A stretch of 22,500 bases of DNA. Source: Penaeus vannamei. Its lineage: Eukaryota; Arthropoda; Malacostraca; Decapoda; Penaeidae. The DNA lies in assembly GCF_042767895.1 (NCBI RefSeq), contig NC_091553.1, positions 46,222,195 through 46,244,694 on the forward strand, written 5' to 3'. Under the pieces are notes generated by a model. That model was not told where the DNA came from. It worked only from the letters and a program-made list of their open reading frames with translations, and made no database searches. The translations under genes and the position numbers were made by a program. Every line of letters begins with the position of its first letter. The stretch's first letter is position 1. Positions 9,214-17,870 of the stretch are shown here, piece after piece.

Positions 9214-9540
9214 CTCGTCCCCCCTAAACCCTCTCCCCTCTCCCCTCTCCCTTCTCCCCTCTACGCTGTACCCTCTCTCCACTCCCCTCTCTCCTGGGCC
9301 CTCTACCCTGTACCCTCTCCCCAGACCCCTCTCTCCTCTATCCTGTCCCCCTCCCCTCACCCCTCTCACCTCTATCCTGTCCCTCTCTCCCCACACCCCT
9401 CTCCCGTGTACCCTCTCCCCTCTATCCTGTCCCTCTCCCGTGTACCCTCTCGCCTCTCCTCCCTCTCCCTCTCCCTCCCTCTCCTCTCCCCTCCCTCTCC
9501 TCTCCCCTCTCCCCTCCCCCTCTCCCCTATCCCTTCCCCT
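9214..9540. repeat. degenerate C/T minisatellite (CTCTATCCTGTCCC family)
   Basis: Blocks around CTCTATCCTGTCCC (9336, 9370, 9420), CTGTACCCTCTC (about 9269, 9308) and CCCGTGTACCCTCTC (9403, 9437) alternate with CCCCT filler. Spacings of 34 and 50 bp show repeated segmental duplication; it decays to plain CCCTCT by 9450-9540. Confidence 0.85.
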
Positions 9541-9675
9541 TGTGGATTAGTGTAGGTAGAAAAGTTGAGGAAGTGTTCGCAAGCACGCACGCACGTTTCT
9601 TTCTCTCTCTCTGTTTGTCTGTTTATTTTTCTCTCTTTCTATCTGTCTATCTATCTTATCTTATCTGTTTTCGAT
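9541..9675. other. short unique spacer and (CTAT/CTGT)n
   Basis: About 60 bp of unique sequence with GCAC repeats (9582-9594), then CT-rich DNA with TCTG/CTAT units. Confidence 0.65.
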
Positions 9676-9935
9676 CTGTCTCCCTTCTCCTGTCTTTACC
9701 TTCTTCCTTTCTCTCTTTCTCTCTCTTCTCTTCTCTTTTTTATTTTCTCTCTTCTTTCTCTTCTCTTGTTCTCCCTCCTCCTTTCTTCTCTTCTCTTGTT
9801 CTCCCTCCTCTTTTCTTCTCTTCTCTTCTCTTCTCTTCTCTTCCCTTCTCTTCTCTTGTTCTCCCTTCTCTTCTCTTGTTCTCCCTCCTCTTTTCTTCTC
9901 TTCTTTTTCTCTTCTCCTTCTCTTTCTCTCCCGAG
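9676..9935. repeat. (TTCTC)n pentamer array with 10/30-bp higher order
   Basis: Pentanucleotide TTCTC array punctuated by TTGTTCTCCCT at 9767, 9797, 9857 and 9877 (spacings 30, 60 and 20 bp). Every spacing is a multiple of 10, so a larger unit built from pentamers has been copied. Confidence 0.9.
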
Positions 9936-10045
9936 TCTTCTCCTTTCCGGCGCACAGTGAAAGATGTTTTCAGAGCAAACTGGAGCGGCGGCGCGTCTAT
10001 TGTACGAGTCTTTTTGTTTGGATTTCATTAGGCGTGGAAGGAAGA
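9936..10045. other. short unique spacer
   Basis: About 100 bp of unique sequence with CpG before the hexanucleotide cascade. A plus-strand ATG at 9964 opens a 253-residue frame across the cascade; its repeat portion is not credible as a gene product without expression data. Confidence 0.55.
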
Positions 10046-10559
10046 GAGGAGGAGGAGGAGGAGGAGGAGGAGGAGGAGGAGGAGGAGGAGGAGGAGGAGG
10101 AGGAGGAGGAGGAGGAGGAGGAGGAGGAGGAGTGGAGATGGAGATGGAGATGGAGATGGAGATAGAGATAGAGATAGAGATAGAGATAGAGATAGAGATA
10201 GAGATAGAGATAGAGATAGAGATAGAGATAGAGATAGAGATAGAGATAGAGATAGAGATAGAGATAGAGATAGAGATAGAGATAGAGATAGAGATGGAGA
10301 TGGAGATGGAGATGGAGATGGAGATGGAGATGGAGATGGAGGGGGAGGTGGAGGGGGAGGTGGAGGTGGAGGTGGAGGTGGAGGTGGAGGTGGAGGTGGA
10401 GGTGGAGGTGGAGGTGGAGGTGGAGGTGGAGGTGGAGGTGGAGGTGGAGGTGGAGGTGGAGGTGGAGGTGGAGGAGGAGGAGGAGGAGGAGGAGGAGGAG
10501 GAGGAGAAAGAGAAAGAGAAAGAGAAAGAGAAAGAGAAAGAGAAAGAGAAAGAGAAGGA
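10046..10559. repeat. 514-bp in-phase trinucleotide/hexanucleotide cascade
   Basis: Consecutive perfect arrays: (GGA)n 10046-10132; (GATGGA)4 10137-10160; (GATAGA)22 10161-10292; (GATGGA)8 10293-10340; a GGGGGA/GGTGGA mix 10341-10358; (GGTGGA)19 10359-10472; (GGA)11 10473-10505; (GAAAGA)8 10506-10553; then GAAGGA. From 10137 to 10472 all units keep one 6-bp phase, and neighbouring blocks mostly differ by one substitution. The GATAGA core is flanked on both sides by GATGGA. All frames stay open: plus gives EM/EI/EM/EV/EEE/EK-type runs, minus gives SL, SP, poly-Pro or poly-Leu. Confidence 0.98.
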
Positions 10560-10831
10560 AACAAAGAATGGAAGAAGAAAGGAGGGGTTAGAGAGGGAGG
10601 TGGAGTTCTTATTTTTTCTCTTTGTCTTGTCTGCGTTCTCCTTTCGTTGTCTTCCTGTTTGTTTTTACTTGTTTTGTTTACATTTTTTAAATTGGTGTTG
10701 TGTTGTATCTGCGTGGACATGGTGATCAATTTGTTATTTTTATTACTTGCTATAAAATCATTTGCTATATCTCCACATTGATCGTCTTCCATCTTGTCAT
10801 TATCATGCGGCAAAAGAAATGGAAAGATAAT
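10560..10831. other. unique T-rich spacer
   Basis: Purine-rich to about 10600, then unique sequence, T-rich around 10610-10690. No gene was recognised. Confidence 0.6.
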
Positions 10832-10918
10832 AGGAGGAGGAAGAAGAAGAAGAAGGAGGAGAAGGAGAAGGAGAAGAAGAAGAAGAAGGAGAAGGAGAAG
10901 GAGAAGGAGAAGAAAGAA
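10832..10918. repeat. (GAA/GGA)n array
   Basis: GAA, GGA and GGAGAA units with no pyrimidines. It resembles the 3' end of the cascade 300 bp upstream and may share its origin. Confidence 0.95.
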
Positions 10919-11130
10919 TAGGAAAGAAGAAATCAGAAATAGTTTGAGAAAAATCCCGAGAACGTTTCGCATGTCCCGCCGCTTCCCGACGAGGCCGCGT
11001 CCGAATCCACGGTCCGGAGACTTCCTGTCCCCGATGGCGTCGCTTTCCGGCTTCCTCTGCGGGAAATGTACGTTTCGAGGGGGGGGGGATTCGAAGGGTT
11101 TATGAAGTAGTTTATTACGGTTTGGTTGGT
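10919..11130. other. CpG-dense unique block
   Basis: At about 10967-11085 I count roughly 18 CpG in under 120 bp, with words such as CCGGAGACTTCC and TTTCCGGCTTCC, then G8-9 near 11080. It could be an unmethylated regulatory islet or an exon; no frame gave a recognisable protein. Confidence 0.5.
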
Positions 11131-11219
11131 TGTTTATTTGTTTATTTATTTATTTATTATTATTATTGTTATTGTTATTATTGTTGTTATTATTATTTTT
11201 ATTATTGTTATTATTGTTA

Positions 11220-11278
<59 letters not shown>

Positions 11279-11306
11279 GTTATTGTTATTATTATTATTA
11301 TTGTTA

Positions 11307-11371
<65 letters not shown>

Positions 11372-11394
11372 GGTATTATTGTTATTATTATTTT
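11131..11394. repeat. (TTTA)n then (TTA)n/(TTG)n array
   Basis: TTTA units to about 11158, then TTA with scattered TTG/TTTTA variants, purest at 11223-11279 and 11313-11371. Second large (TTA)n locus of the window. Confidence 0.96.
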
Positions 11395-11680
11395 GATAGT
11401 GCTGTGTTACTTTCCATTAAAATTCTTGGTTTGATTGTTTGCTTTGATGATTTGTCTTGCTTGCGTGTCCTTAATAAGCTTAGTGACGATAATGATCATA
11501 ATGATGTTGGAATTGATAGGATCATGAGCATTATCATTATCGCCTTCCTTTGGCCTTATGATTGTCACCATCATTATCGTGCCCAGCGTGGAGGGAAAAA
11601 AGTGCGATGCCACAGATTAACCCGCTGAGGCCCCGGGGCATAATTGAGGGCGCATTGAGTGACGTGTGTGTACCCTTAGG
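11395..11680. other. unique spacer with ATGAT/ATTATC words
   Basis: Mostly unique. Between 11484 and 11580 are ATAATGATCATAATGATG and ATTATCATTATCG-type words of opposite orientation, so it could fold weakly. GC-rich at 11600-11670. No gene was recognised. Confidence 0.6.
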
Positions 11681-11822
11681 CGAGAGGGGGGGGGGCATGG
11701 GAGGGGGTATGGGAGGGAGGGAGTGGGGTAAGAGGGGAGGGTAACGGGAGGGGAGTGTGAGAGAGAGAGTGAGAGGAGATACCCAGGGGCATTTGCCGGA
11801 GGGTATGTCACCCCCTCGGGTT
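11681..11822 (+). repeat. G-run tract, quadruplex candidate
   Basis: More than eight runs of three to nine G from 11685 to 11755 with short A/T/CAT spacers, followed by GA-rich and unique DNA to 11822. Confidence 0.78.
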
Positions 11823-12189
<367 letters not shown>

Positions 12190-12340
12190 TTGTTTTTCTC
12201 TCTCTCTCTCTTGTTTTTTTTCTCTCTCTCTCTTGTTTTTTTCTCTCTCTCTTGTTTTTTTCTCTCTCTCTCTTGTTTTTTCTCTCTCTCTCTTGTTTTT
12301 TTTTTCTCTCTCTCTTGTTTTTTTTTTCTCTCTCTCTTGT
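12190..12340. repeat. 20-bp minisatellite TTG-T(n)-(CT)n
   Basis: Seven units, each TTG plus a T run plus (CT)3-5. TTGT starts at 12190, 12211, 12233, 12252, 12273, 12293 and 12315, and an eighth at 12337 leads into (TTA)n. Unit lengths are 19-22 bp, varying only in T-run and CT length, so slippage works inside a larger tandem unit. Confidence 0.95.
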
Positions 12341-12547
12341 TTTATTATTATTATTATCGTTCACATCACCATCTTGGTTATTATTAGCTTTATCATCACC
12401 GGAGGCGTCGTCATCGTCATCGTCGCCTGTCACCTTTGCCAGTCCTCACCACCACCGTGGGTCATCACCATCATCTCCCTCTTTCTTTCTGTTTTCATCT
12501 AATGTTATTTGTAGACGTGTATTTTAAATGCGAAACCAATGCTCAGG
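12341..12547. other. (TTA)5, ATC/GTC-rich and unique spacer
   Basis: Short (TTA)n, then CATCAC and GTCATC trinucleotide-like DNA at 12360-12480, then unique sequence. No gene was recognised. Confidence 0.6.
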
Positions 12548-12817
12548 GATGATAACATTAGCAAAACAACAACAGTGATAATGATGATGATGATGATATT
12601 GGTAATGATAATAATAATGGTTGTAATAGTAACAAGAATAATACTGCTATTACTAATGATAAAGATGATGATAATGATTATAATAATCATCATAACGATA
12701 TTGATAATAATAATAATGAAGATAATAATGATATTGATAATGATTAATATTGATAATTATTATAATGATATGATGATAACGATTATGATAATAATAATTA
12801 TAATGATGATAATAAAT
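12548..12817. repeat. degenerate GAT/AAT trinucleotide array
   Basis: ATG/GATAAT-type trinucleotides on the plus strand, heavily diverged, with a purer (GAT)n at about 12577-12597. It looks like an old trinucleotide array. Confidence 0.85.
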
Positions 12818-12865
12818 GAGAACGCCCCTTGCGCACACACAAAGTCATCAGACGGGGTTAGCCGA
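12818..12865. other. unique left flank of VNTR
   Basis: Short unique sequence with CACACACA at 12833-12840, immediately before the 30-bp tandem repeat. Confidence 0.6.
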
Positions 12866-13020
12866 TGTTCATTCGTCCCAACGCTGTTCATCCGTTGTTC
12901 ATTCGTCCCAACGCTGTTCATCCGTTGTTCATTCGTCCCAACGCTGTTCATCCGTTGTTCATTCGTCCCAACGCTGTTCATCCGTTGTTCATTCGTCCCA
13001 ACGCTGTTCATCCGTGTTCA
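12866..13020. repeat. five perfect copies of a 30-bp minisatellite
   Basis: Identical copies at 12866-12895, 12896-12925, 12926-12955, 12956-12985 and 12986-13015, then GTTCA of a sixth. The unit is TGTTCATTCGT, CCCAACGC, TGTTCATCCGT: two near-identical 11-mers around an 8-bp linker. Unlike the rest of the window it is not low complexity. Since 30 is divisible by 3, all three plus frames and at least one minus frame (MNSVGTNEQR units) stay open; this does not imply coding. It is not a CRISPR array because there are no spacers. Confidence 0.99.
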
Positions 13021-13160
13021 AAGCCCGCGCTGCACACATCTGCCCTGTTGTTATTTTTTTCGCCGCTTTTGTCTCTCGGGGCGGCGCGATCGCACACAAT
13101 GGCGATAAACAATGTAGCGTAAACGATAAATGAGCGACCGTAAACAACGTGGGATTAATT
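13021..13160. other. CpG-rich unique spacer with forkhead-like words
   Basis: Unique sequence with GGCGGCGCGATCGC (13082-13095) and forkhead-type words ATAAACA (13105) and GTAAACA (13140). No gene was recognised. Confidence 0.5.
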
Positions 13161-13930
13161 CATTTCTCTCTTCTCTCCCTGTTCTCCCTCCCTTCTCTGG
13201 TTTTTACTTCCTCTCTTCTCGTTTCTTTTTTTTTACTTTGAACTTTTTTTCTCTTTTTTTTTTTTGTCTCGCTCCTCTCCTCTCCTCTCCTCTCTCCTCA
13301 CTGCTCTCGTATCCTTTCCTTACTTCTCTCTTCACTTTTTCTGTTCTCTTCTGGTCTGCTCTCCTCCTTTCCCTTCTGTACTCTCTTTTCTCTTTTCTTC
13401 TCCTCTCTCCCCCACCCCTCTCCCTGAATCTCCTCTCCTTTCCTCCCTTTCTCCTCTTCTTTTCCTCTTCTCTCCTCTCTCTCTCTCCTCTCCTCTTCTT
13501 TTCCTCTTCTCTCCTCTTCTCTCCTCTCCTCTCCTCTCCTTTCCTCTCTATCTCTCTGGCTCTCGCTCCTCTCCCTCTCTCCTCTCCTCCTCTCCTCTCC
13601 TCTCCTCTCTCTCCCTCTCCTCTCCTCTCCTTTCCTCTTCTCTTCTCCCCTCTTCACTTCTCTTCCCCTCTCTCTCCTCCTCTCCTCTCCTCTCTTCTCC
13701 TTTCCTCTCTTCTCTCCTATCCTCTTCTCTCCTTCTCCTTTTCTTCTCTTCTCTCCTCTTCTCTCCTTTCCTCTCCTCTTCTCTCCTCCCCTCTTCTCTC
13801 CTCTCCTCTCCTCTCCTCTCCTCTCCTCTCCTCTCCTCTTCTCTCCTTTCCTCTCCTCTCCTTTCCTCTCCTCTCATCTCCTCTCCTCTTCTCTCCTCCC
13901 TTCTTCACTTCTCTCCTCTCCTCTCCCTCT
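13161..13930. repeat. 770-bp polypyrimidine tract, (CTCCT)n core
   Basis: Almost entirely C and T, mainly TCTCC/TCTTC pentamers, purest at about 13797-13838. A few purines occur in the first 250 bp and near 13556-13566. Frames of 280 and 231 residues (Ser/Leu/Pro) and their Arg/Glu minus-strand counterparts are compositional. Confidence 0.95.
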
Positions 13931-14042
13931 TTGGCGGCGCATACGACGAAAGTTTATGAGCCGTTTCTGTGACCGTTTCGAACCCCGCTTCATTCATCGC
14001 AGTGATGTAGTGTGAATCTTCATCATCTGTTAGGCTTGTCCC
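13931..14042. other. short unique spacer
   Basis: About 110 bp of unique sequence between two pyrimidine blocks. No element was recognised. Confidence 0.6.
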
Positions 14043-14168
14043 TTCCCCCCCCCCACCCCCCTTTTCCTGCTCCCCTTTTCTTCTTTTCTCCTCTCTCCCC
14101 TTTTCTTTTAGACTTTGCTCTCTACCCCTTTCGTTGGTCGGGCCTTTTGGGTTTGGTTGGGAGAAGGG
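14043..14168. other. C-run stretch and CT/T-rich spacer
   Basis: Two long C runs with ACCCCCC at 14046-14063, CT-rich DNA to 14110, then about 50 bp unique. Confidence 0.65.
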
Positions 14169-14204
14169 AGGGGCGGGGAGACGGGGAGGGGCGGGGAGAC
14201 GGGG
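14169..14204 (+). repeat. two perfect copies of an 18-bp G4-forming unit
   Basis: Unit AGGGGCGGGGAGACGGGG at 14169-14186 and 14187-14204. Six runs of four G with 1-4 nt loops make this a textbook plus-strand G-quadruplex. GGGGCGGGG also matches a GC box. Confidence 0.95.
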
Positions 14205-14690
14205 AGGTGAGAAAGCAGAGGCAGAAAAGATTGTCTCTGTCTCTTTCTTTTTCTTTCTTTCTTTCTTTCTCTCTGTCTCTCTTTCTCTCTCTCTCTCTAT
14301 CTCTGTCTCTGTCTCCCTCTCTCCCTCTCTCTCTCTCTCTCTCTTCTTCTCTCTCTTTCTCTCTCTTTCTTCTCTTCTCTCTCTCTCTCTCTCTCTCTTT
14401 TCCTCTTTCTTCTCTTTCTCTCTCTCTCTCTCTTTCTTTCTCTTCTCTCTACTTTATCTACTGTCTCTGGCTCTCTCTCTCTTCTTTTCTCTTCTCTTCT
14501 CTTCTCTTCTCTCTTCTCTTCTCTCTTCTCTTCTTTCTCTCTTCTTTTCTCCTCTTCTTCTCTCTCTTCTTCTTCTTCTCTCTTCTTCTCTTCTCTTCTT
14601 CTTCTTCTTCTTCTCTTCTTCTCTCTTCTCTTCTCTTCTCTTCTCTTCTCTTCTCTTCTCTCTTCTCTCTCGCTCTTTACCTCTCTGCTA
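14205..14690. repeat. long TC/TTC/TTCTC pyrimidine tract
   Basis: After about 25 bp of mixed sequence, TTTC then TC/TCTG units (14240-14400), TTCTC and TTC units (14400-14690) with few purines. Long open frames are Ser/Leu/Phe on plus and Arg/Glu/Lys on minus. Confidence 0.92.
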
Positions 14691-14935
14691 TCCATCTGTT
14701 CTTCTCCCTCCCGCACCCAGCCTTCCCGTCGCCAGGTGAAGTAGCAACAAGGCACAAGGCGGTGCAGTGGAAGGTGACTACGCCCTTCTTGATACCAGTT
14801 CCCAGGCGAGACCAATGCCCGCCCGCCCGCCCTCACGCCCACCGCCGCCGCCGCCGCCGCCCACTGCTAATGGCGCTAAATGTGCATATATGCTACCTTG
14901 GTCCTCTCGTTCTCTCTTCTCTTCGTCGGGCGGAG
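14691..14935. other. GC-rich unique spacer with (CCG)6
   Basis: Unique sequence with CCCG units at 14818-14832 and (CCG)6 at 14842-14859. An acceptor-like pyrimidine-CAG (14718-14720) and a donor-like CAG/GTGAAG (14733-14741) occur 15 nt apart, but every pyrimidine tract here would mimic an acceptor. No protein was recognised. Confidence 0.5.
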
Positions 14936-15135
14936 AGGGGGAAGGGGTGTGAAGATGGGGGAAAAGGGGGAAATGGATGGGGAGAAGAGAGGGAGGATAG
15001 GGAGAGGGAGAGCGGGGGGGGGGGCAGAGGAAATGGAGGAAAAAGAGAGGGAGAAGAGAGAGAAGATTGGGTGGGGATGGAAATAGAGGAGGAGAAAGAG
15101 GAGGAGAGGGAACACGAGTGAGAGGGAGATTGAGA
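14936..15135. repeat. polypurine tract
   Basis: G/A-rich DNA with a G9-10 run near 15015 and GAGGAG/AGAGAA units. Confidence 0.85.
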
Positions 15136-15222
15136 AGGAAGGAGTTTTTGTCTTTTACTGTTTTCTTCTGCGTCTTCTTCTTCTTCTTCTTCTTCTTCTT
15201 CTGCTTCTTCTTCTTCTTCTGA
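15136..15222. repeat. (TTC)n array
   Basis: About 35 bp of T-rich DNA then (TTC)n at 15173-15219 with one CTG interruption. Confidence 0.93.
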
Positions 15223-15445
15223 CGAAAGTTCAATGCCATACGAAGGCTGCCAAAGGTAAAAGCAAATAATATATGTAATGAATAGATCAGTAAATAATAT
15301 ATAGAAGAATAGGAAAATGAATAAATAAACGAATACACAGACAGACTAATAAGCGAATAGACAAAATGAACGACTTAACAGACAGATAAACAAGCAAAAT
15401 GAAAACAAACCAATAAAAGTAAACAAACGCAAAAGCAGAACACAT
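15223..15445. other. A-rich spacer
   Basis: A-rich, mildly repetitive DNA with AATA, ACAGACAG and AAACAA words. No gene was recognised. Confidence 0.6.
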
Positions 15446-15600
15446 TATACGGCTTTGAAAAGTTCGTCGCGGCGCCGAGTTCGCTTGCCTGAGCCGGAGA
15501 TGCGGCTTCCGAGAAACCTTAGGACACGGACGGGGCATCTGCGTCGGGCGGGGGGCGGGGGGGGCGGGGTCGAGGACACGTGCTGGGTGTGCGGAGTTCG
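15446..15600 (+). promoter_or_regulatory. CpG-rich block with G-quadruplex and E-box
   Basis: Unique, dense in CpG at 15464-15600. Four G runs of 3, 6, 8 and 4 with single-C loops (15546-15569) combine GC-box-like words with a very compact quadruplex motif. CACGTG is at 15577-15582. The make-up resembles a CpG-type promoter, but no start site or downstream gene supports that. Confidence 0.3.
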
Positions 15601-15857
15601 AGGGAGAGGGAGAAGGGAGAGGGAAGGGAGAGAGAAGGGTGAGAGGGAGAGGGAAGTAAGAGAGAAGGGTGAGGGAGAGGAAAGAAAGAGGGATGTAGAG
15701 AAAGAGAGATGTTGAGAAAGAGAGATGTAGAGAAAGAGAGAGAAGAGAGAGAAATAGAGAGAAGAGAAAGAAAAGAGAGAGAGAGCGAGGGAAAGAGAAG
15801 GAGAGAGAGAGAGAGAGAAAGAAAAGAGAGAAAAGAGAGAGAAAGAGACCGAGAGAC
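15601..15857. repeat. polypurine tract with 16-bp repeat
   Basis: GGGAGA/GAGAAG units, then a 16-bp GATGT[A/T]GAGAAAGAGA unit three times (15692, 15708, 15724), then GA/GAAA to 15857. Confidence 0.9.
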
Positions 15858-16020
15858 GCAGAAGTGTGCTGGGCATCATGGGGCACGTGGGGGCCGGGCA
15901 GGACGGGGCACGGGCAAGCACAATGCATCTATAATTTTCGTGTAAGCGTGATTTCTGCCACGCTTTTTTTTCACGCTGTTATTGTTATTATTATTATCAG
16001 GATTTTTATATTTCCTCTTT
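15858..16020. other. unique spacer with hairpin and T8
   Basis: Unique sequence with CACGTG at 15884-15889, a 7-bp stem hairpin at 15944-15965 leading into T8 (15964-15971), and short TTA repeats after 15978. No gene was recognised. Confidence 0.55.
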
Positions 16021-16316
16021 TTAAAATAGATTATTCTTCTGTGGGAAAGTGTGCGCGGCCGTCAGCCCTCCAGAGAGCGGGTCCCTTTGTGCCCCGCCGT
16101 GCCCCGAGGGAAGGCTGTGGGAACGGGCATTCTCTCTGGGCATAATTGGCATGCAGGGCGAGGCGGCGGCGGCGGCGGTGACGGAGGGGTGACAGCTTGC
16201 CTCTGCTTGGCCTTGTTTCGGCTGTGCATTGTCGGTGCTTGCGAGCGCCTCGGGGCCTCGGGGGGGGGGGGACAATGGCCGGGTTGCTGTCGGTGTTGGT
16301 CTCTCTCGCTCGCTCG
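16021..16316. other. CpG-rich unique block, most gene-like part of window
   Basis: About 290 bp of GC-rich complex sequence with (GGC)5 at about 16162-16177 and G12 at 16260-16271. A minus-strand frame of 84 codons (16275 down to 16021) crosses it: it begins MSPPPRGPEALAS, has Ala5 from the GGC array and otherwise mixed composition. I do not recognise a domain. It could be a CpG islet, an exon fragment or chance. Confidence 0.4.
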
Positions 16317-16538
16317 TTTTTTTTTTTTTTTTTTTTTTTTCTCTCTCTATCTGTACTCTTCCCTTAACTTCTCTTCTCTTCTCTTTACGTTTCTTTTTTT
16401 ACTTTTTTTCTCTTCTTCTCTTCTCTTCTCTTTTCTCTTTTCTTCTCTTGTCTCTTCTTTTCTCTTAACTTCTCTTCTCTTCTCGTTTCTTGACTTCTCT
16501 TCCTCCCTATCTATCTATCTATCTATCTTTGTCATTTG

Positions 16539-16543
<5 letters not shown>
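16317..16543. repeat. T24 and CT/TTCTC-rich tract
   Basis: T24 at 16317-16340, then CT-rich DNA with two TTAACTTCTCTTCTCTTCTC segments (about 16364 and 16465) and (CTAT)5 at about 16507-16527. Confidence 0.88.

Positions 16544-16633
<90 letters not shown>
16544..16633. repeat. (TC)45 microsatellite
   Basis: Perfect TC array, then a direct change to CCCCCCTC. Confidence 0.97.
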
Positions 16634-16635
<2 letters not shown>

Positions 16636-16966
16636 CCCTCTTCCATATTATCTTTCTTGTTATTTTTTATGTGTGTTTTTTATTTCTTCTCAGAAAGTTT
16701 CAGTTAATGTTATTGCGTCATTCAGGTGGGGGGGGGGGTAAATATTTTCTTTTAGGCCTACCGTTACGAAAGGAAGGAGAAAAACAGTGAATGAAAGATG
16801 AGTAAAGAAGAGGAAGGAAAAGGAGGGGGGAAGGTGGAAGGGGGGGTATTATGGGAGGAAAACTTGGTTAAGGAAACTCCTTTGTCGAAGCCACGCCCCC
16901 TTTTAAGTGTAGTCCTGCTTGTAAATTAGTTTTATGGTAATGTGAACGCACGTGGTGGGTATATAG
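16634..16966. other. unique spacer with G11 and purine-rich part
   Basis: AT-rich to 16725, G11 at 16728-16738, TAGGCCTA at 16753-16760, purine-rich at 16770-16860, then unique DNA with CACGTG (16949-16954) and TATATA just after. No gene was recognised. Confidence 0.6.
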
Positions 16967-17032
16967 GGGGGAAGGGGGAGGGGGAGGGGGAGGGGAGAGG
17001 GGAGGGGAAAGGGGAGAGGGGAGAGGGGAGGT
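16967..17032 (+). repeat. (GGGGGA)n/(GGGGAGA)n G-run tract
   Basis: More than ten runs of four to six G separated by A, AA or AGA. Strong plus-strand G-quadruplex candidate. Confidence 0.88.
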
Positions 17033-17590
<558 letters not shown>

Positions 17591-17768
17591 AGTTATTCGG
17601 TGTCTCGCTCTCTCTCTTTTTCTCTTTCTCTTTCTTTTGTCTTTTTTTGTATGATTCTGAGAGAGGGAGAGGGAGAGGGAGAGGGAGAGGGAGAGGAAGA
17701 GAGGAAGAGGAAGAGGGGAAAGAGAAAGAGAGAGACCGTGAGCATGAGAGGGGAGATGAAGAGGAAGA

Positions 17769-17773
<5 letters not shown>
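17591..17773. repeat. CT stretch and (GGGAGA)n/GA-rich DNA
   Basis: TC/TTTC at 17605-17650, then (GGGAGA)n at about 17658-17695 and GAAGAG-type purine DNA. Confidence 0.85.
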
Positions 17774-17849
<76 letters not shown>

Positions 17850-17870
17850 AGAGAATGAGAGAGAATGAGG
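17774..17870. repeat. (GA)35 plus 10-bp GAGAGAATGA repeat
   Basis: Perfect (GA)n at 17774-17844, ending in three 10-bp GAGAGAATGA-type units. Confidence 0.97.

Noticed and set aside
12866..13020. CRISPR array
   Set aside because: The 30-bp repeats are directly adjacent with no spacers, and the context is eukaryotic.
13130..13972. 280-codon Ser/Leu/Pro frame
   Set aside because: Polypyrimidine DNA rarely contains stop codons, and the overlapping frames on both strands are also open.
14718..14741. 15-nt micro-exon between an acceptor-like and a donor-like site
   Set aside because: Any pyrimidine tract followed by CAG mimics an acceptor in this window; no coding continuity was found.
16949..16966. 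TATATA with upstream CACGTG as a core promoter
   Set aside because: TA-rich words are common here and no start site or gene follows before a G-run tract.
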